Shown: positions 27,527 through 36,586, counted from the first letter of the stretch. The stretch is DNA of 64,000 bases from Phytopseudomonas seleniipraecipitans (GCF_900102335.1 NZ_FNBM01000011.1:114067-178066); one strand, 5' to 3'. Program-made: numbers and translations. The notes: generated by a model not told the origin, from the letters alone.

Positions 27527-28030
27527 TCAGCCTTCGACTTCCTGGTGATACAGCTGCAACCCACGCGCCTGGTAGTTGGCCAGGGCGCTCTGATGATCGA
27601 GTGTGCAGGTATGCACCCAGACCCGCCGAGTGCCCGCCCACGCCCAGGCGGATTGCAGCGCATGAGTGAGCAACGGGCCGCCGAAACCCTGGCCGAAGAA
27701 GGCTTCGGCGAGGCCGAAATAAAGAATCTCCACCGAACTCTCGGCGTCACGCTGCAGCTCGTAGTAACCGGCGATTGCGCCTTGGTGATAGGCCACCCAG
27801 GTGCGGTGGTTGTCCTGCTCGATCAGCTCGCGCCACTGCGCATCGGACCAGGACAGCTTGTCCGTCCACTCCCAGGGCCCACCCACCAGCTGGTAGAGAA
27901 AGCGGTTGAGCTGGAACTGCTTGATCCGGCATTCGACTACCTGCAGATCATCCGGCAACGGCTTGCCACGCACCTGCTCGGCGCTGTGCATTTCCAGGTA
28001 ATACGTGATGTTGTCGCCCTGCTCGCTCAT
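27527..28030 (-). CDS. GNAT-family N-acetyltransferase
   Basis: A 167-residue acetyltransferase using acetyl-CoA. The ATG at 28030 (MSEQGDNITYYLEMHS) gives a normal GNAT length; the longer frame upstream is rejected. The acetyl-CoA-binding region is degenerate (LAEAFFGQGFGGPLLTHAL around residues 104-122, where family members have Q/RxxGxG/A). A C-terminal HTCTLDHQSALANYQARGL matches the last GNAT strands. The substrate is unknown. Confidence 0.85.
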   Translation of the reverse strand: MSEQGDNITYYLEMHSAEQVRGKPLPDDLQVVECRIKQFQLNRFLYQLVGGPWEWTDKLSWSDAQWRELIEQDNHRTWVAYHQGAIAGYYELQRDAESSVEILYFGLAEAFFGQGFGGPLLTHALQSAWAWAGTRRVWVHTCTLDHQSALANYQARGLQLYHQEVEG

Positions 28031-28254
28031 GCGGTCATCCGTCGCGTGGTAAGGGCCGCCTGGCCCGAAGCAAAACGTGCAGGCTAATGCCCCAGAGCGG
28101 CTTCGGCAATCATGCCATTCGGCTGCACGGTGTTCCGTTGATAGCCGTCTACACATTTGGTGAAAAAGCATTCGGCCAACCGCAACCTTATCGCTTCCTT
28201 CCGTCATGGCGCTTCTCTACGCTCAGCAGCCCAGTTGAGCCCGTCTAGCAGACC

Positions 28255-29169
28255 ATGAACGAAAGCATGTCACACCCAACCGCCCCTACCTGGCGCCTGA
28301 AGCTGGCCGAGCTGATGGACAGCACGCCGGTGCAGCGGATTATCACCGCGCTGATCCTGATCAACGCCGCCATCCTCGGTTTGCTGACCTCGGCGGATAT
28401 CGTTCGCGAATGGGGCTGGCTGCTGTTGCCTGTGGATATCTTCATCCTCACGGCGTTCGTGATCGAGCTGGCATTGCGCTTCGCGGCTCGGGGCATCGGC
28501 CTGTTGCGTGATCCTTGGGCGGTGTTCGACTGCCTGGTGGTGGGTATCGCACTGGTGCCGGCCAGCGGGCCATTCAGCGTGTTGCGCGCGCTGCGTGTAC
28601 TGCGCGTGCTACGCCTGGTGTCGATCAACCCGAGCATGCGCAAGGTGGTGCAGGCGCTGCTGGCCTCGCTACCGGGCATGGGCAGCATCGTCATGCTGAT
28701 GGCGCTACTGTTCTACGTCGCCGCCGTGATGGCCACGCAACTGTTCGGTCAGAGCTTCCCTGAATGGTTCGGTAACATCGGCGCCAGCCTCTACACGCTG
28801 TTTCAGATCATGACCCTGGAAAGCTGGTCGATGGGCATTGTCCGCCCGGTCATGGAAGAGCAGCCTCTGGCCTGGGTGTTCTTCGTGCCCTACATCCTTA
28901 TCGCCACCTTCATGATGCTCAACCTGTTCATCGCGGTGATCGTCAACGCCATGCAGGACGCCCAGGGCCCGGACCCCGAAGTCGAGGCCCGCGCAGTACG
29001 CGAACAGATGATCCTCGACGAGCTGAAGGGTTACGTGCAGAGCTGGCGGAGATGCGCCGCATCTCGTGAGCGCAGCGCAGGGAGTGGCTGTTGCGTGGCG
29101 AGAGCGGACGTTCAACAGATCGTTCCTCACGCTCCGCTTAATGATGGCTCCCACGCTCCAGCGTGGTAG
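28255..29169 (+). CDS. NaChBac-type voltage-gated sodium channel, C-terminus altered
   Basis: A six-helix ion channel subunit, expected to form tetramers in the inner membrane. S4 is FSVLRALRVLRVLRLVS (107-123) with Arg every third residue. The pore filter TLESWSM (187-193) is that of bacterial Nav channels, with the Glu ring as sodium selectivity site. After residue 262 the frame appears broken: restoring one G at 29040/29041 would give ELAEMRRIS and a stop at 29067-29069, as in a normal short cytosolic tail. As written, the frame runs on 42 residues, ending inside the inverted-repeat element at 29116. Channel identity is firm; the C-terminus is not. Confidence 0.88.
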   Translation: MNESMSHPTAPTWRLKLAELMDSTPVQRIITALILINAAILGLLTSADIVREWGWLLLPVDIFILTAFVIELALRFAARGIGLLRDPWAVFDCLVVGIALVPASGPFSVLRALRVLRVLRLVSINPSMRKVVQALLASLPGMGSIVMLMALLFYVAAVMATQLFGQSFPEWFGNIGASLYTLFQIMTLESWSMGIVRPVMEEQPLAWVFFVPYILIATFMMLNLFIAVIVNAMQDAQGPDPEVEARAVREQMILDELKGYVQSWRRCAASRERSAGSGCCVARADVQQIVPHAPLNDGSHAPAW

Positions 29170-29272
29170 CTCAGGCTAGGGCGCTCTGCGCCCGTTTGCG
29201 CTAGGCAGAATTCAAAAGCGGACGCAGAGCGTCCCAGGAGGCATTCCCACGCGGAGCGTGAGGAACGATCTG
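29116..29272. repeat. 157-bp element with 22-bp perfect inverted ends
   Basis: Positions 29116-29137 are the exact reverse complement of 29251-29272. The interior carries further small palindromes (CCACGCTCCAGCGTGG around 29151-29166; GCGCTCTGCGC around 29191) and no frame that resembles a transposase. It resembles the CCCACGC-GGAGCGT repeats scattered through many Pseudomonas genomes. It overlaps the written 3' end of the sodium channel gene. Confidence 0.85.
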
Positions 29273-29289
29273 ATGGCTGCTTTCACCTT

Positions 29290-29682
29290 CTACCGCGCGT
29301 CCACCTCGCAACTCCACAGTTCCACCGCCGGCTGGCTTGCCGTCGGCGGGCCAAGCCATTGGCTGAGAGGCTGACAGTCGTTGTCGTTGCACAGCTGATA
29401 ATCACCGGCCTCGGGGGTGCGACCGAGGCGCAGCGGTTGCAGAGCCGGCAGCTGGCGCTGGTAGTGCCAGCTGCCATCGCGCAGTACGGCGCCATCTGGA
29501 ATCTCCATGCCGGCGCCACTGCCACGTACGCGCGCCTCGCCGAGCAAAAGCCCGGCAGGGGTGACGCGGTAGTCCTCTTCCCAGCGGATCTTCTCGATCG
29601 TGTGGTTCCAGGCCAGGGTAAAGGACGGCATGGGCAGCTGCGCCCATACCGTCCCCGCCAAGCCGAGGCACAGACCGATCAA
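29290..29682 (-). CDS. DUF1850-family protein of TAXI-TRAP operon
   Basis: A 130-residue exported protein. The start is inferred to be TTG at 29682, which overlaps the TRAP permease stop (TTGA) and begins a signal peptide (M)IGLCLGLAGTVWA-QLP. The mature part FTLAWNHTIEKIRWEEDYRV matches DUF1850. These proteins are regularly encoded beside TRAP 4TM/12TM fusion permeases, and an accessory role is inferred from that. The longer frame upstream runs antiparallel through permease codons and is rejected. Two Cys near the C-terminus may pair. Confidence 0.75.
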   Translation of the reverse strand: MIGLCLGLAGTVWAQLPMPSFTLAWNHTIEKIRWEEDYRVTPAGLLLGEARVRGSGAGMEIPDGAVLRDGSWHYQRQLPALQPLRLGRTPEAGDYQLCNDNDCQPLSQWLGPPTASQPAVELWSCEVDAR

Positions 29683-31712
29683 ACCGCCACCGCAGCGGCG
29701 CGGCGCGCGCGCCACAGGTGCTGGGCAATCAGCGTGATACCCAGCAGGTAGCCGATCTCGTCGCTGATGGGCATGGCCAGAATCAGCGCGACGCCCGCGG
29801 CGAACGCCCAAATGCGCTCCCACCAGGCCATCCGCACGTTCAGATAACCGACCACCGCCATGCCCCATAAGCCGACCGCAAATACTGCTTTGGCGAACAT
29901 GTAGATCGTCGCGGCCCAACTGTCGCCCTGCATCATCAGCGCCGGGTCATAGACCGCCATGAACGGCACCACGAAGCCGGCAGCCGCAATACGCACCGCC
30001 CACAGGCTGATCTTGAAGCCGTTCTCCTTGGCGATCGGCGCGGCTGCGAAACAGGCCAGCGCCACCGGCGGCGTCAGGTCGGCCAGCAGGCCGAAATAGA
30101 ACACGAACATGTGCGAGACGATCAGCGGCACGCCCAGGTCCAGCAGCGCCGGCGCAGCAATCGCGCTGGTGATGATGTAGTTGGGAATGGTCGGGATGCC
30201 CATGCCGAGAATCAGGCAGGTGATCATGGTCAGCACCAATGACAGGAACAGGTTGTTCTGGCCGATGGCGAGGATGTAGCCGGCGAAGGTGGTGGCGATG
30301 CCGGTCAGCGAGACCACACCGATGATCACGCCCACCAGGGCGCAGGCGATACCGACCGGGATCGCGTGCCGCGCGCCTTCAGCCAGCGCATGCACGCAGG
30401 CCTGGAGGGTTTCACGGCCGCCCTTGATGAACCAGCAGACCGCCACCAGCGCGGCGATCACCCCGAACACCACGCCAATGCCGAGCTGGAAGAAGCCCGC
30501 GCAAAGAATCCCCAACGCGACCCAGAAGACCATGCGCATGATCTTCGACGATACCTTGAGGATGATCGCCGAACCGAGGATGACGATGGCCGTCAGCGCC
30601 AACCCGACGGTGCCGGAGAACATCGGCGTGCGCCCGGAGAACAGCAGGTACACCAGTACCAGCAGCGGGATCAGCAGGAACCAGCGCTGCTTGACCGCTG
30701 CCCAGGCGCTGGGGCACTGGTCTTTCGGCAGGCCGCGCAGGTTGGCGCTTTTCGCCTCCAGGTGAACCATCCAGAACACCGAGCCGAAATACAGTAGCGC
30801 GGGAATCAGTGCAGCCTTGGCCACTTCCACGTACGGCACGTTGATGGTTTCGGCCATGATGAACGCCACTGCGCCCATCACCGGCGGCATCAACTGGCTA
30901 CCCATGCTCGAGGTCGCTTCCACGGCACCGGCAAACGCCGGTCGGTAGCCGAAGCGCTTCATCAACGGAATGGTGAATTGCCCGGTGGTCACCACGTTGG
31001 CCACGCCGGAGCCGGTGATGGTGCCCATCAGCGCCGAGGACGCCACCGAGACCTTGGCTGGGCCGCCGAGCTTGTGGCCGAACAGGCCCATGGCGAAATC
31101 GGTGAACAGCTTGATCATGCCAGCCTGTTCGAGAAACGCACCGAACAGGATGAACAGGAAGATGTAAGTCGCCGACACGTAGGTCGGTGTGCCATAGAAG
31201 CCTTCGGTACCGAACGCCAGCTGGTTGATGATCTGATCGAAGCCGTAACCACGGTGCGCCAGATCGCCCGGCAGGTATTCACCGAACAGGCCGTAAAGCA
31301 GGAACAACCCGCAGATCAGCGGCAACGCGATGCCCATCACACGGCGGGCTGCCTCGAAAATCAGCAGCATGAGGCCGATGCCGACGACCATATCCGCAGT
31401 GCTCAGGTCACCGGAGCGCTGGATCAGATCAGCTTCGAAATACCATTGGTAGGCGAACGTGGCCATCCCGGCGAGGCCCAGCAACCAGGCCAGCGGCTGC
31501 CACGGGCGGCCTGCGCCGCGGGCCGGGTAGCAGAGATAGACCATCAGCAGCAGGAAGCCGACGTGCCCGGCACGCAACACCTGGCTGGACACCGGGTGAA
31601 ACGCCGCCGTGATGATCTGGTACGTTGAGAACAGCAAGGCGGTGTAGAACAACGCCTTCGGCCATTCACTCGGGCTGGCGCTCAGCCCCTGATGTTCACT
31701 CATGCTGGTCAC
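29679..31712 (-). CDS. TRAP transporter fused permease (DctQ-DctM, TAXI type)
   Basis: A 677-residue inner-membrane protein combining the small 4-helix (DctQ-like) and large 12-helix (DctM-like) TRAP subunits. The N-terminal helices (about residues 20-120) precede the large-subunit family motifs GTITGSGVANVVTTGQFTIP and MGMGIPTIPNYIIT-like (LGMGIPTIPNY). Transport is driven by the sodium gradient in characterised members. It follows the TAXI receptor gene across 129 bp containing a hairpin and is translationally coupled to DUF1850 downstream. Confidence 0.93.
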   Translation of the reverse strand: MTSMSEHQGLSASPSEWPKALFYTALLFSTYQIITAAFHPVSSQVLRAGHVGFLLLMVYLCYPARGAGRPWQPLAWLLGLAGMATFAYQWYFEADLIQRSGDLSTADMVVGIGLMLLIFEAARRVMGIALPLICGLFLLYGLFGEYLPGDLAHRGYGFDQIINQLAFGTEGFYGTPTYVSATYIFLFILFGAFLEQAGMIKLFTDFAMGLFGHKLGGPAKVSVASSALMGTITGSGVANVVTTGQFTIPLMKRFGYRPAFAGAVEATSSMGSQLMPPVMGAVAFIMAETINVPYVEVAKAALIPALLYFGSVFWMVHLEAKSANLRGLPKDQCPSAWAAVKQRWFLLIPLLVLVYLLFSGRTPMFSGTVGLALTAIVILGSAIILKVSSKIMRMVFWVALGILCAGFFQLGIGVVFGVIAALVAVCWFIKGGRETLQACVHALAEGARHAIPVGIACALVGVIIGVVSLTGIATTFAGYILAIGQNNLFLSLVLTMITCLILGMGIPTIPNYIITSAIAAPALLDLGVPLIVSHMFVFYFGLLADLTPPVALACFAAAPIAKENGFKISLWAVRIAAAGFVVPFMAVYDPALMMQGDSWAATIYMFAKAVFAVGLWGMAVVGYLNVRMAWWERIWAFAAGVALILAMPISDEIGYLLGITLIAQHLWRARRAAAVAV

Positions 31713-31808
31713 ACCTACGCTGACGCCCAGAGGGCGAAAAATCGGACTGCGGGTGAATGCCGACCATCAGCTGACAGCCTGCACCCACCCGGCGAAGCGG
31801 GAAGTGTG

Positions 31809-31831
31809 CCGAGCGCTGTAGAAGCGCTCGG
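31809..31831 (-). terminator. intercistronic hairpin after TAXI receptor gene
   Basis: A perfect 9-bp stem CCGAGCGCT/AGCGCTCGG with a 5-base loop lies 11 bp after the receptor stop, between receptor and permease genes. It lacks a clear T run on the minus strand. It is more likely a stability or partial-termination element keeping receptor levels above permease levels. Confidence 0.55.
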
Positions 31832-31841
31832 CCAGGGCGAT

Positions 31842-32798
31842 TTACTTGAGTACGCCTGCTTCCTTGTAGAAGCGCTCAGCGCCCGGATGCAGCGGGATTG
31901 GCAGGCCTTCGGTAGCAGTTTCCAGCTTGATGTCCTTGGCCGCCGAGTGCGAATTGACCAGGCGAGGCAGGTTGTCGAACATCAGCTTGGTCATCTGGTA
32001 GGCGACTTCATCGTCGACGCCTTCATGGCTGACCAGGATGTTGATGATCGCTGCGGTCGGTACGTCCTGATCCTGACCGTCATAGGTGCCGGCCGGGATC
32101 ACGCGCGCCTGGTAGGCGCTGCTGCCGATCTTGGTGACGACGTCTTCCGGAATGGCCACGAAGGTGATCGGCACCATCGACGCCAGGTCACGAATTGCTG
32201 CCATGCCGAGGCCGGACGACTGCAGGGTGGCGTCCAGCTGACGGTTCTTGATCAGCTCGACCGACTCGGCGTAGGGCATGAACTCAACGCGGCCCATGTC
32301 CTTGTAGCTCAGGCCGGCGGCCTTGAAGATCGCCCGTGCATTGAGCTCGGTACCGGACTTCGGTGCACCGACGGAAATACGCTTGCCCTTGAGGTCTTCC
32401 AGGGTCTTGATCCCGGATTCCTTGCTGGCAACGATCTGGATGTAGTTCGGGTAGGTGGCGGCAATCGCGCGGATTTTCTTCAGCGGCGCTTTGAAGCCCG
32501 CGTCTTCGACACCGTTCCAGGCATCGTCTACCGAATCGCCGAGGGCAAAGGCCAGCTCACCGCGGCCCGACTGCAGCAGGTTGAGGTTTTCCACCGAGGC
32601 TTTGGTCGCCTGTACGGAGGTTTTCGACCCTTCGATGCCGTTGCCATAAACCTGCGACAGCGCTACGCCGATCGGGTAGTACACCCCGCTGGTACCGCCG
32701 GTCAGGACATTGATGAAGGTGGGTGCCGCGAACACGGCCGTGCTGGCGGTGATGGCCGCAGCAGCGGCGAGAAGGCTGAAACGCTTGGTCAGTCGCAT
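31842..32798 (-). CDS. TAXI-family TRAP substrate-binding protein
   Basis: A 318-residue periplasmic receptor. The ATG at 32798 follows GGAGAAACACCC and starts a signal peptide (MRLTKRFSLLAAAAAITASTAVFA-AP). The TAXI signature is at the mature N-terminus, INVLTGGTSGVYYPIGVALSQ. GKRISVGAPKSGTELNARAI follows in the second lobe region. Characterised TAXI receptors bind small carboxylates or glutamate-like ligands; the ligand here is unknown. It is first in the receptor-permease-DUF1850 operon, behind a sigma-54 promoter. Confidence 0.93.
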   Translation of the reverse strand: MRLTKRFSLLAAAAAITASTAVFAAPTFINVLTGGTSGVYYPIGVALSQVYGNGIEGSKTSVQATKASVENLNLLQSGRGELAFALGDSVDDAWNGVEDAGFKAPLKKIRAIAATYPNYIQIVASKESGIKTLEDLKGKRISVGAPKSGTELNARAIFKAAGLSYKDMGRVEFMPYAESVELIKNRQLDATLQSSGLGMAAIRDLASMVPITFVAIPEDVVTKIGSSAYQARVIPAGTYDGQDQDVPTAAIINILVSHEGVDDEVAYQMTKLMFDNLPRLVNSHSAAKDIKLETATEGLPIPLHPGAERFYKEAGVLK

Positions 32799-33251
32799 GG
32801 GTGTTTCTCCGTGCTTATTGTTGTCATAGAGCCGGTTCGGATCGATGACCACGGGGACGGAGAGTGCCGCGCGAACGGCTGCAGGCGGTTGGCTACCGCG
32901 AAGCATGACGACTCTTGTCTTTATTATGGTCACCGGTCGATGAATGCCGGTTGCCCTAAATACATAGCAGATGCCGTGCCAGAGATAAGAACCCACGCGC
33001 CAGAGGGGTCCAGCCCAGGCAGCCAGGCGTAAACCAGCGAAACCCCGCCTATTACCGGCTGGGCAACCGGCAAGATTCCGCTCAAACGTGGATAACTGAC
33101 CGCCAGAAGCGGCGGTCGACCTGGAGTCAACTCACCAACTGCTCAGCCTGAACATGGCTGCAGGATGGATAAAACCCATCAATTGCCAACGGCTGCCCGC
33201 TCCCGCCGTCTGCCAGCCCTCGCGGATGATCGCGAAATGCTCCGGCGATTT
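32799..33251. other. 453-bp regulatory region upstream of the TAXI-TRAP operon
   Basis: No gene is supported. It contains the sigma-54 promoter at 32966-32981 and two inverted copies of TGCCGGTTGCCC, at 32945-32956 (direct) and 33061-33072 (reverse complement). The end nearest 33251 is the downstream flank of the dctD-like gene. Confidence 0.6.
32966..32981 (-). promoter_or_regulatory. sigma-54 promoter of the TAXI-TRAP operon
   Basis: On the minus strand TGGCACGGCATCTGCT fits the -24/-12 consensus TGGCAC-N5-TTGCW at all but one position, with GG and GC exactly 10 bp apart. The start point would be near 32955, giving a leader of about 155 bases before the receptor ATG. The sigma-54 activator encoded next door (33252-34595) is the obvious partner. 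Confidence 0.8.
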
Positions 33252-34595
33252 TCAGTCTTCGTCGCTGCTGCCGGCGGGCCGGTAGGTGCTGCGCTGCAGG
33301 CCGTGGCGCTGCATTTTCTCATTGAGGGTGCGGCGCGGCAGTTGCAGCAGCTCCATGGTCTGCAGGATGCTGCCCCGGCAGCGCAGCAGCGCGTTGTGCA
33401 GGCACTGCGCTTCGAAGGCTTCCATCTGCTGCGCCAGCGATTGCTCCACGTCCTCCTGCGTTGAGCCGCTCAACCCGAGGGCGTGGCGCTCGGCTGCGTT
33501 GATCAGCTCGCGCACGTTGCCCGGCCAGTCGTGGCCCAGCAGGTTGGCCAGTTCGGCCGGGGTCAACGGCTCCAGGCTGCGGCCATGACGCTGCGCAGCT
33601 TCCTCGGCGAAATGCTCAAACAGCAGCGAGATGTCTTCACGGCGCTCGCGCAGCGCGGGGATCTGCAAGGTGGCGACATTCAGCCGATAGAGCAGATCCT
33701 CGCGGAAGCGCCCGGCGCGAACTTCATCGAGCAGGTCCGGCTTCACCGCGCTGATCACGCGCAGGTCGACACGGATGCTGCGGTTGGAGCCGAGGCGTTC
33801 CAGGGTCTTTTCCTGCAGCACGCGCAGCAGCTTGACCTGTTGCGCCAGCGGCAGGCTTTCCACTTCATCGAGGAACAGGGTGCCGCCGTCGGCATGCTCG
33901 ATGCGGCCGATGCGCTTGCTTTGCGCGCCGGTGAACGCACCGCTCTCGTGACCGAACAGCTCGCTCTCGAACAGGTGCTCCGGGATCGCCGCGCAGTTGA
34001 GGGCCACGAACGGCTTGTCGGCACGTTCGCTGAAATCGTGCAGGCAGCGCGCCACGCGCTCCTTGCCGGAGCCGGTTTCGCCGCGGATCAGCACGTTCAC
34101 CGAGGTGCCGGCGAGGTCGAGAATCTGCCGCCGCAGGCGTTCCATGGGCCGCGATACACCGAGCAGCTGCGCGGCGATACCGTCCTTCATGCCAAATTGC
34201 TGGCGCAGGATACGGTTCTCGCAGACCAGCCGGCGCTTCTCCAGTGCACGCCGCACGACGTCGAGCAGCCGATCCGGGGTGAACGGTTTTTCGATGAAAT
34301 CATAGGCGCCCAGCTGGATCGCCTGCACGGCCATCGGCACATCGCCGTGCCCGGTGATCATGATCACCGGCAGGTCGCGGTCGCACTCGACCACCTTGGC
34401 AAGCAATTGCAGGCCATCGGTGCCGGGCATGCGCACGTCGCTGATCAGCACGCCGGCAAAGTCGACGTCGATCAGTGCCAATGCCTGCGCGGCATTGGAG
34501 CAGACCTGCACGCTGAAACCGGACAGCTCCAGCCACTGTTGCGCCGCCTCGCGAATCGCTGCTTCATCGTCGACGACGATTACCTGACCACTCAT
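33252..34595 (-). CDS. DctD-like sigma-54-dependent response regulator
   Basis: A 447-residue NtrC-class activator. The receiver domain has phospho-acceptor D53 in LISDVRMPGTDG. The AAA+ domain follows, with Walker A GETGSGKE (172-179), the sigma-54-contacting GAFTGA (219-224) and GTLFLDEVESL. The end is a Fis-type helix-turn-helix (ILQTMELLQLPRRTLNEKMQ). The ATG at 34595 has GGAGGT upstream. It pairs with the kinase gene located 100 bp upstream and probably drives the sigma-54 promoter of the neighbouring TRAP operon. DctD name by similarity only. Confidence 0.92.
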   Translation of the reverse strand: MSGQVIVVDDEAAIREAAQQWLELSGFSVQVCSNAAQALALIDVDFAGVLISDVRMPGTDGLQLLAKVVECDRDLPVIMITGHGDVPMAVQAIQLGAYDFIEKPFTPDRLLDVVRRALEKRRLVCENRILRQQFGMKDGIAAQLLGVSRPMERLRRQILDLAGTSVNVLIRGETGSGKERVARCLHDFSERADKPFVALNCAAIPEHLFESELFGHESGAFTGAQSKRIGRIEHADGGTLFLDEVESLPLAQQVKLLRVLQEKTLERLGSNRSIRVDLRVISAVKPDLLDEVRAGRFREDLLYRLNVATLQIPALRERREDISLLFEHFAEEAAQRHGRSLEPLTPAELANLLGHDWPGNVRELINAAERHALGLSGSTQEDVEQSLAQQMEAFEAQCLHNALLRCRGSILQTMELLQLPRRTLNEKMQRHGLQRSTYRPAGSSDED

Positions 34596-34695
34596 ACCAC
34601 CTCCTGGCTCGACGCCGCAGTGTAACGCCACAGCTCCCCGTGCGCGGCGGCGAAAGCCGCACCGCGCCCACACTCATCCACTCGCACACAGCCGC

Positions 34696-36441
34696 TCATG
34701 CCTTGGGCAGGCGCAGTGTGAAGACTGCGCCAGTGGCAGCGTTGGCAGCCTCCAGGTTGCCGCCCAGGTCGCGCACGATACCGTAGGAAATCGCCAACCC
34801 GAGACCCAGGCCCTCGCCCACCGGCTTGGTGGTGAAGAACGGCTCGAACACGTGGCCCAGGTTAGCCTCGGCAATGCCATCGCCGCTGTCGCTGATGCGC
34901 ATGACGCACTGCGCGCCCTGAACCTCGATTAACACGCCAAGCCGCCGCACAGGGCTGTCGAGCATGGCGTCCAGGGCGTTGTTGAGCAGGTTGAGAATGA
35001 CCTGCTCGAGGCGGATGGCATCACCGCAGACCCAGGCTTCGCTGCGGATTTCCTGCAGTAGTTCGACCTGTTCACTGCGCAGCCGTGGCGCCAGCAGCAA
35101 CAGCGCCTGCTCCAGCACGTCGCTGAGCAGCAAGCGCTCGTTGAGCCCGGCCGGGCTCTTGCGGGCGAAGGTTTTCAGGTGCCCGGTGAGGCTGGCCATG
35201 CGCTGCAGAAGGCCGTCGATCCGCGTCAGGCCGGTGCGCACATCCTGCTCGCGCCCGTTGTCGAGCAGCAGGCCCAGGCTGCTCAAGTGCATTTGAATGG
35301 CGGTCAGCGGCTGGTTGATCTCATGGGCCATGGCCGCCGACATCTGCCCCAGCGCGGCCATCTTCGCGGCATGCACGAGGCCCTCCTGAGCTTCACGCAG
35401 TTCGGCGGTGCGCAACGTCACCTCACGCTCGAGGTTTTCTCGGATGCTCGCCTGTAACCGCCGGTTCTTGCGCCGCTGCAGCAGGAACAGCACTAGGAAC
35501 ACCAGGGTCAGCCAGACGCCAGCGGCGGCCAGCCGATAGCTGCGCGCCGTGTCGCCCAGGCTGCCCTCATCGACGAGCAGGTGCAGCGTCCAGGCTTCAC
35601 TGGGCAGGCGCGAGCGTTGCCAGAGGTAATTGCGTCGACCGTCCGGGCCGTCGATAGTCATCCAGTCGGCGTTATCACCGAGTGATCGGCTGTGCTCCTT
35701 GGGCAGTGGCTGCAGCGCCCGTTCGGCATACTTGCGCACCTCCACCAACTCGGCGTGGTCAAGTTCATCGAGCTCTTCCAGCGCCCGAAAGCGCCAGGCC
35801 GGCCGGTTGCTGAGAATTACCACGCCATAGCTGTCGGCGACCAGCAGCACACCCGGCTGGCCGACCCATTCACGCTGCAGCTCCTCAAGCTCGAGCTTGA
35901 CCACCAGCACGCCGATAACCGCACCGTCATCGTCGTACACCGCGTGGGACAGGAAATAGCCCGGCACACCGGTGGTCACCCCAACCGCGAAATAGCGGCC
36001 TGAGGTGCGGCGCAGGGCGTCCTGAAAGTAAGGGCGGAAGCTGTAGTTGTTGCCGACGAAGCTGCTCCAGTCGTTCCAGTTACTGGCCGCCAGGGTCAGC
36101 CCCTGCCGGTCGATCAGGTACAGCACGCTGGCCCCGGCGGCGGCATTGAGCAGCTCGAATCGGCGATTGAGTTTGTTGCGCAGTTGAGGATCGTCAGGGG
36201 CCTGCAGCAGCGACTGGATGTCACTGTCCATCGCCAGCAGCTGCGGCACCGAACGGAAGCGGTCGACCAGCGTCTGGATCGATTGCGCGTAAAGCTGCAG
36301 CTGGCCGTGGGCCTCGCTGCTGCGATCTTCCCAGGCGCGCTGCTCGGCATAACGGCTGGCCAGCCACAAGCTCACAGCCAGGCCGAGAGCGATCAGCAGC
36401 ACGATTGCGACGGTGCGGTTGCGCAGAAACAGGGCGGTCAT
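34696..36441 (-). CDS. DctB-like sensor histidine kinase
   Basis: A 581-residue membrane kinase. Two transmembrane helices (about 12-29 and 304-322) enclose a periplasmic double-Cache (PDC) sensor of about 270 residues, as in DctB, which senses C4-dicarboxylates. A coiled region leads to the HisKA domain with phospho-acceptor H373 in MAHEINQPLTA. The ATPase domain shows NLLNNALDAM, DSGDGIA and GEGLGLGLAISYGIV. Its likely signal is the substrate of the adjacent TAXI transporter; this is inference from gene order. Confidence 0.93.
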   Translation of the reverse strand: MTALFLRNRTVAIVLLIALGLAVSLWLASRYAEQRAWEDRSSEAHGQLQLYAQSIQTLVDRFRSVPQLLAMDSDIQSLLQAPDDPQLRNKLNRRFELLNAAAGASVLYLIDRQGLTLAASNWNDWSSFVGNNYSFRPYFQDALRRTSGRYFAVGVTTGVPGYFLSHAVYDDDGAVIGVLVVKLELEELQREWVGQPGVLLVADSYGVVILSNRPAWRFRALEELDELDHAELVEVRKYAERALQPLPKEHSRSLGDNADWMTIDGPDGRRNYLWQRSRLPSEAWTLHLLVDEGSLGDTARSYRLAAAGVWLTLVFLVLFLLQRRKNRRLQASIRENLEREVTLRTAELREAQEGLVHAAKMAALGQMSAAMAHEINQPLTAIQMHLSSLGLLLDNGREQDVRTGLTRIDGLLQRMASLTGHLKTFARKSPAGLNERLLLSDVLEQALLLLAPRLRSEQVELLQEIRSEAWVCGDAIRLEQVILNLLNNALDAMLDSPVRRLGVLIEVQGAQCVMRISDSGDGIAEANLGHVFEPFFTTKPVGEGLGLGLAISYGIVRDLGGNLEAANAATGAVFTLRLPKA

Positions 36442-36552
36442 GCACGACTCGAGTTTTTATGATGGCGGCATGTTAGCCCGAAATGCCCGCGGGTCGAGTA
36501 GCGGATGCGGTGGTCGACGTAACCCAACGGACAGGTGCGGATAATTGCCAGT

Positions 36553-36585
36553 CCCGGGTATCGCTGCGCTCAACCCAGGCTACGG
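36553..36585 (-). repeat. TAGCCTGGG-type repeat half-unit
   Basis: Reverse orientation of the unit (CCGTAGCCTGGGTTGAGCGC on the minus strand, then AGCGATACCCGGG). It ends one base before the stop codon of the ferredoxin-like gene at 36587. Confidence 0.75.
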
Positions 36586-36586
36586 A

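Noticed and set aside
31692..33032. 446-codon plus-strand frame
   Set aside because: Antisense to the TAXI receptor, which has signal peptide, ribosome site and family motifs.
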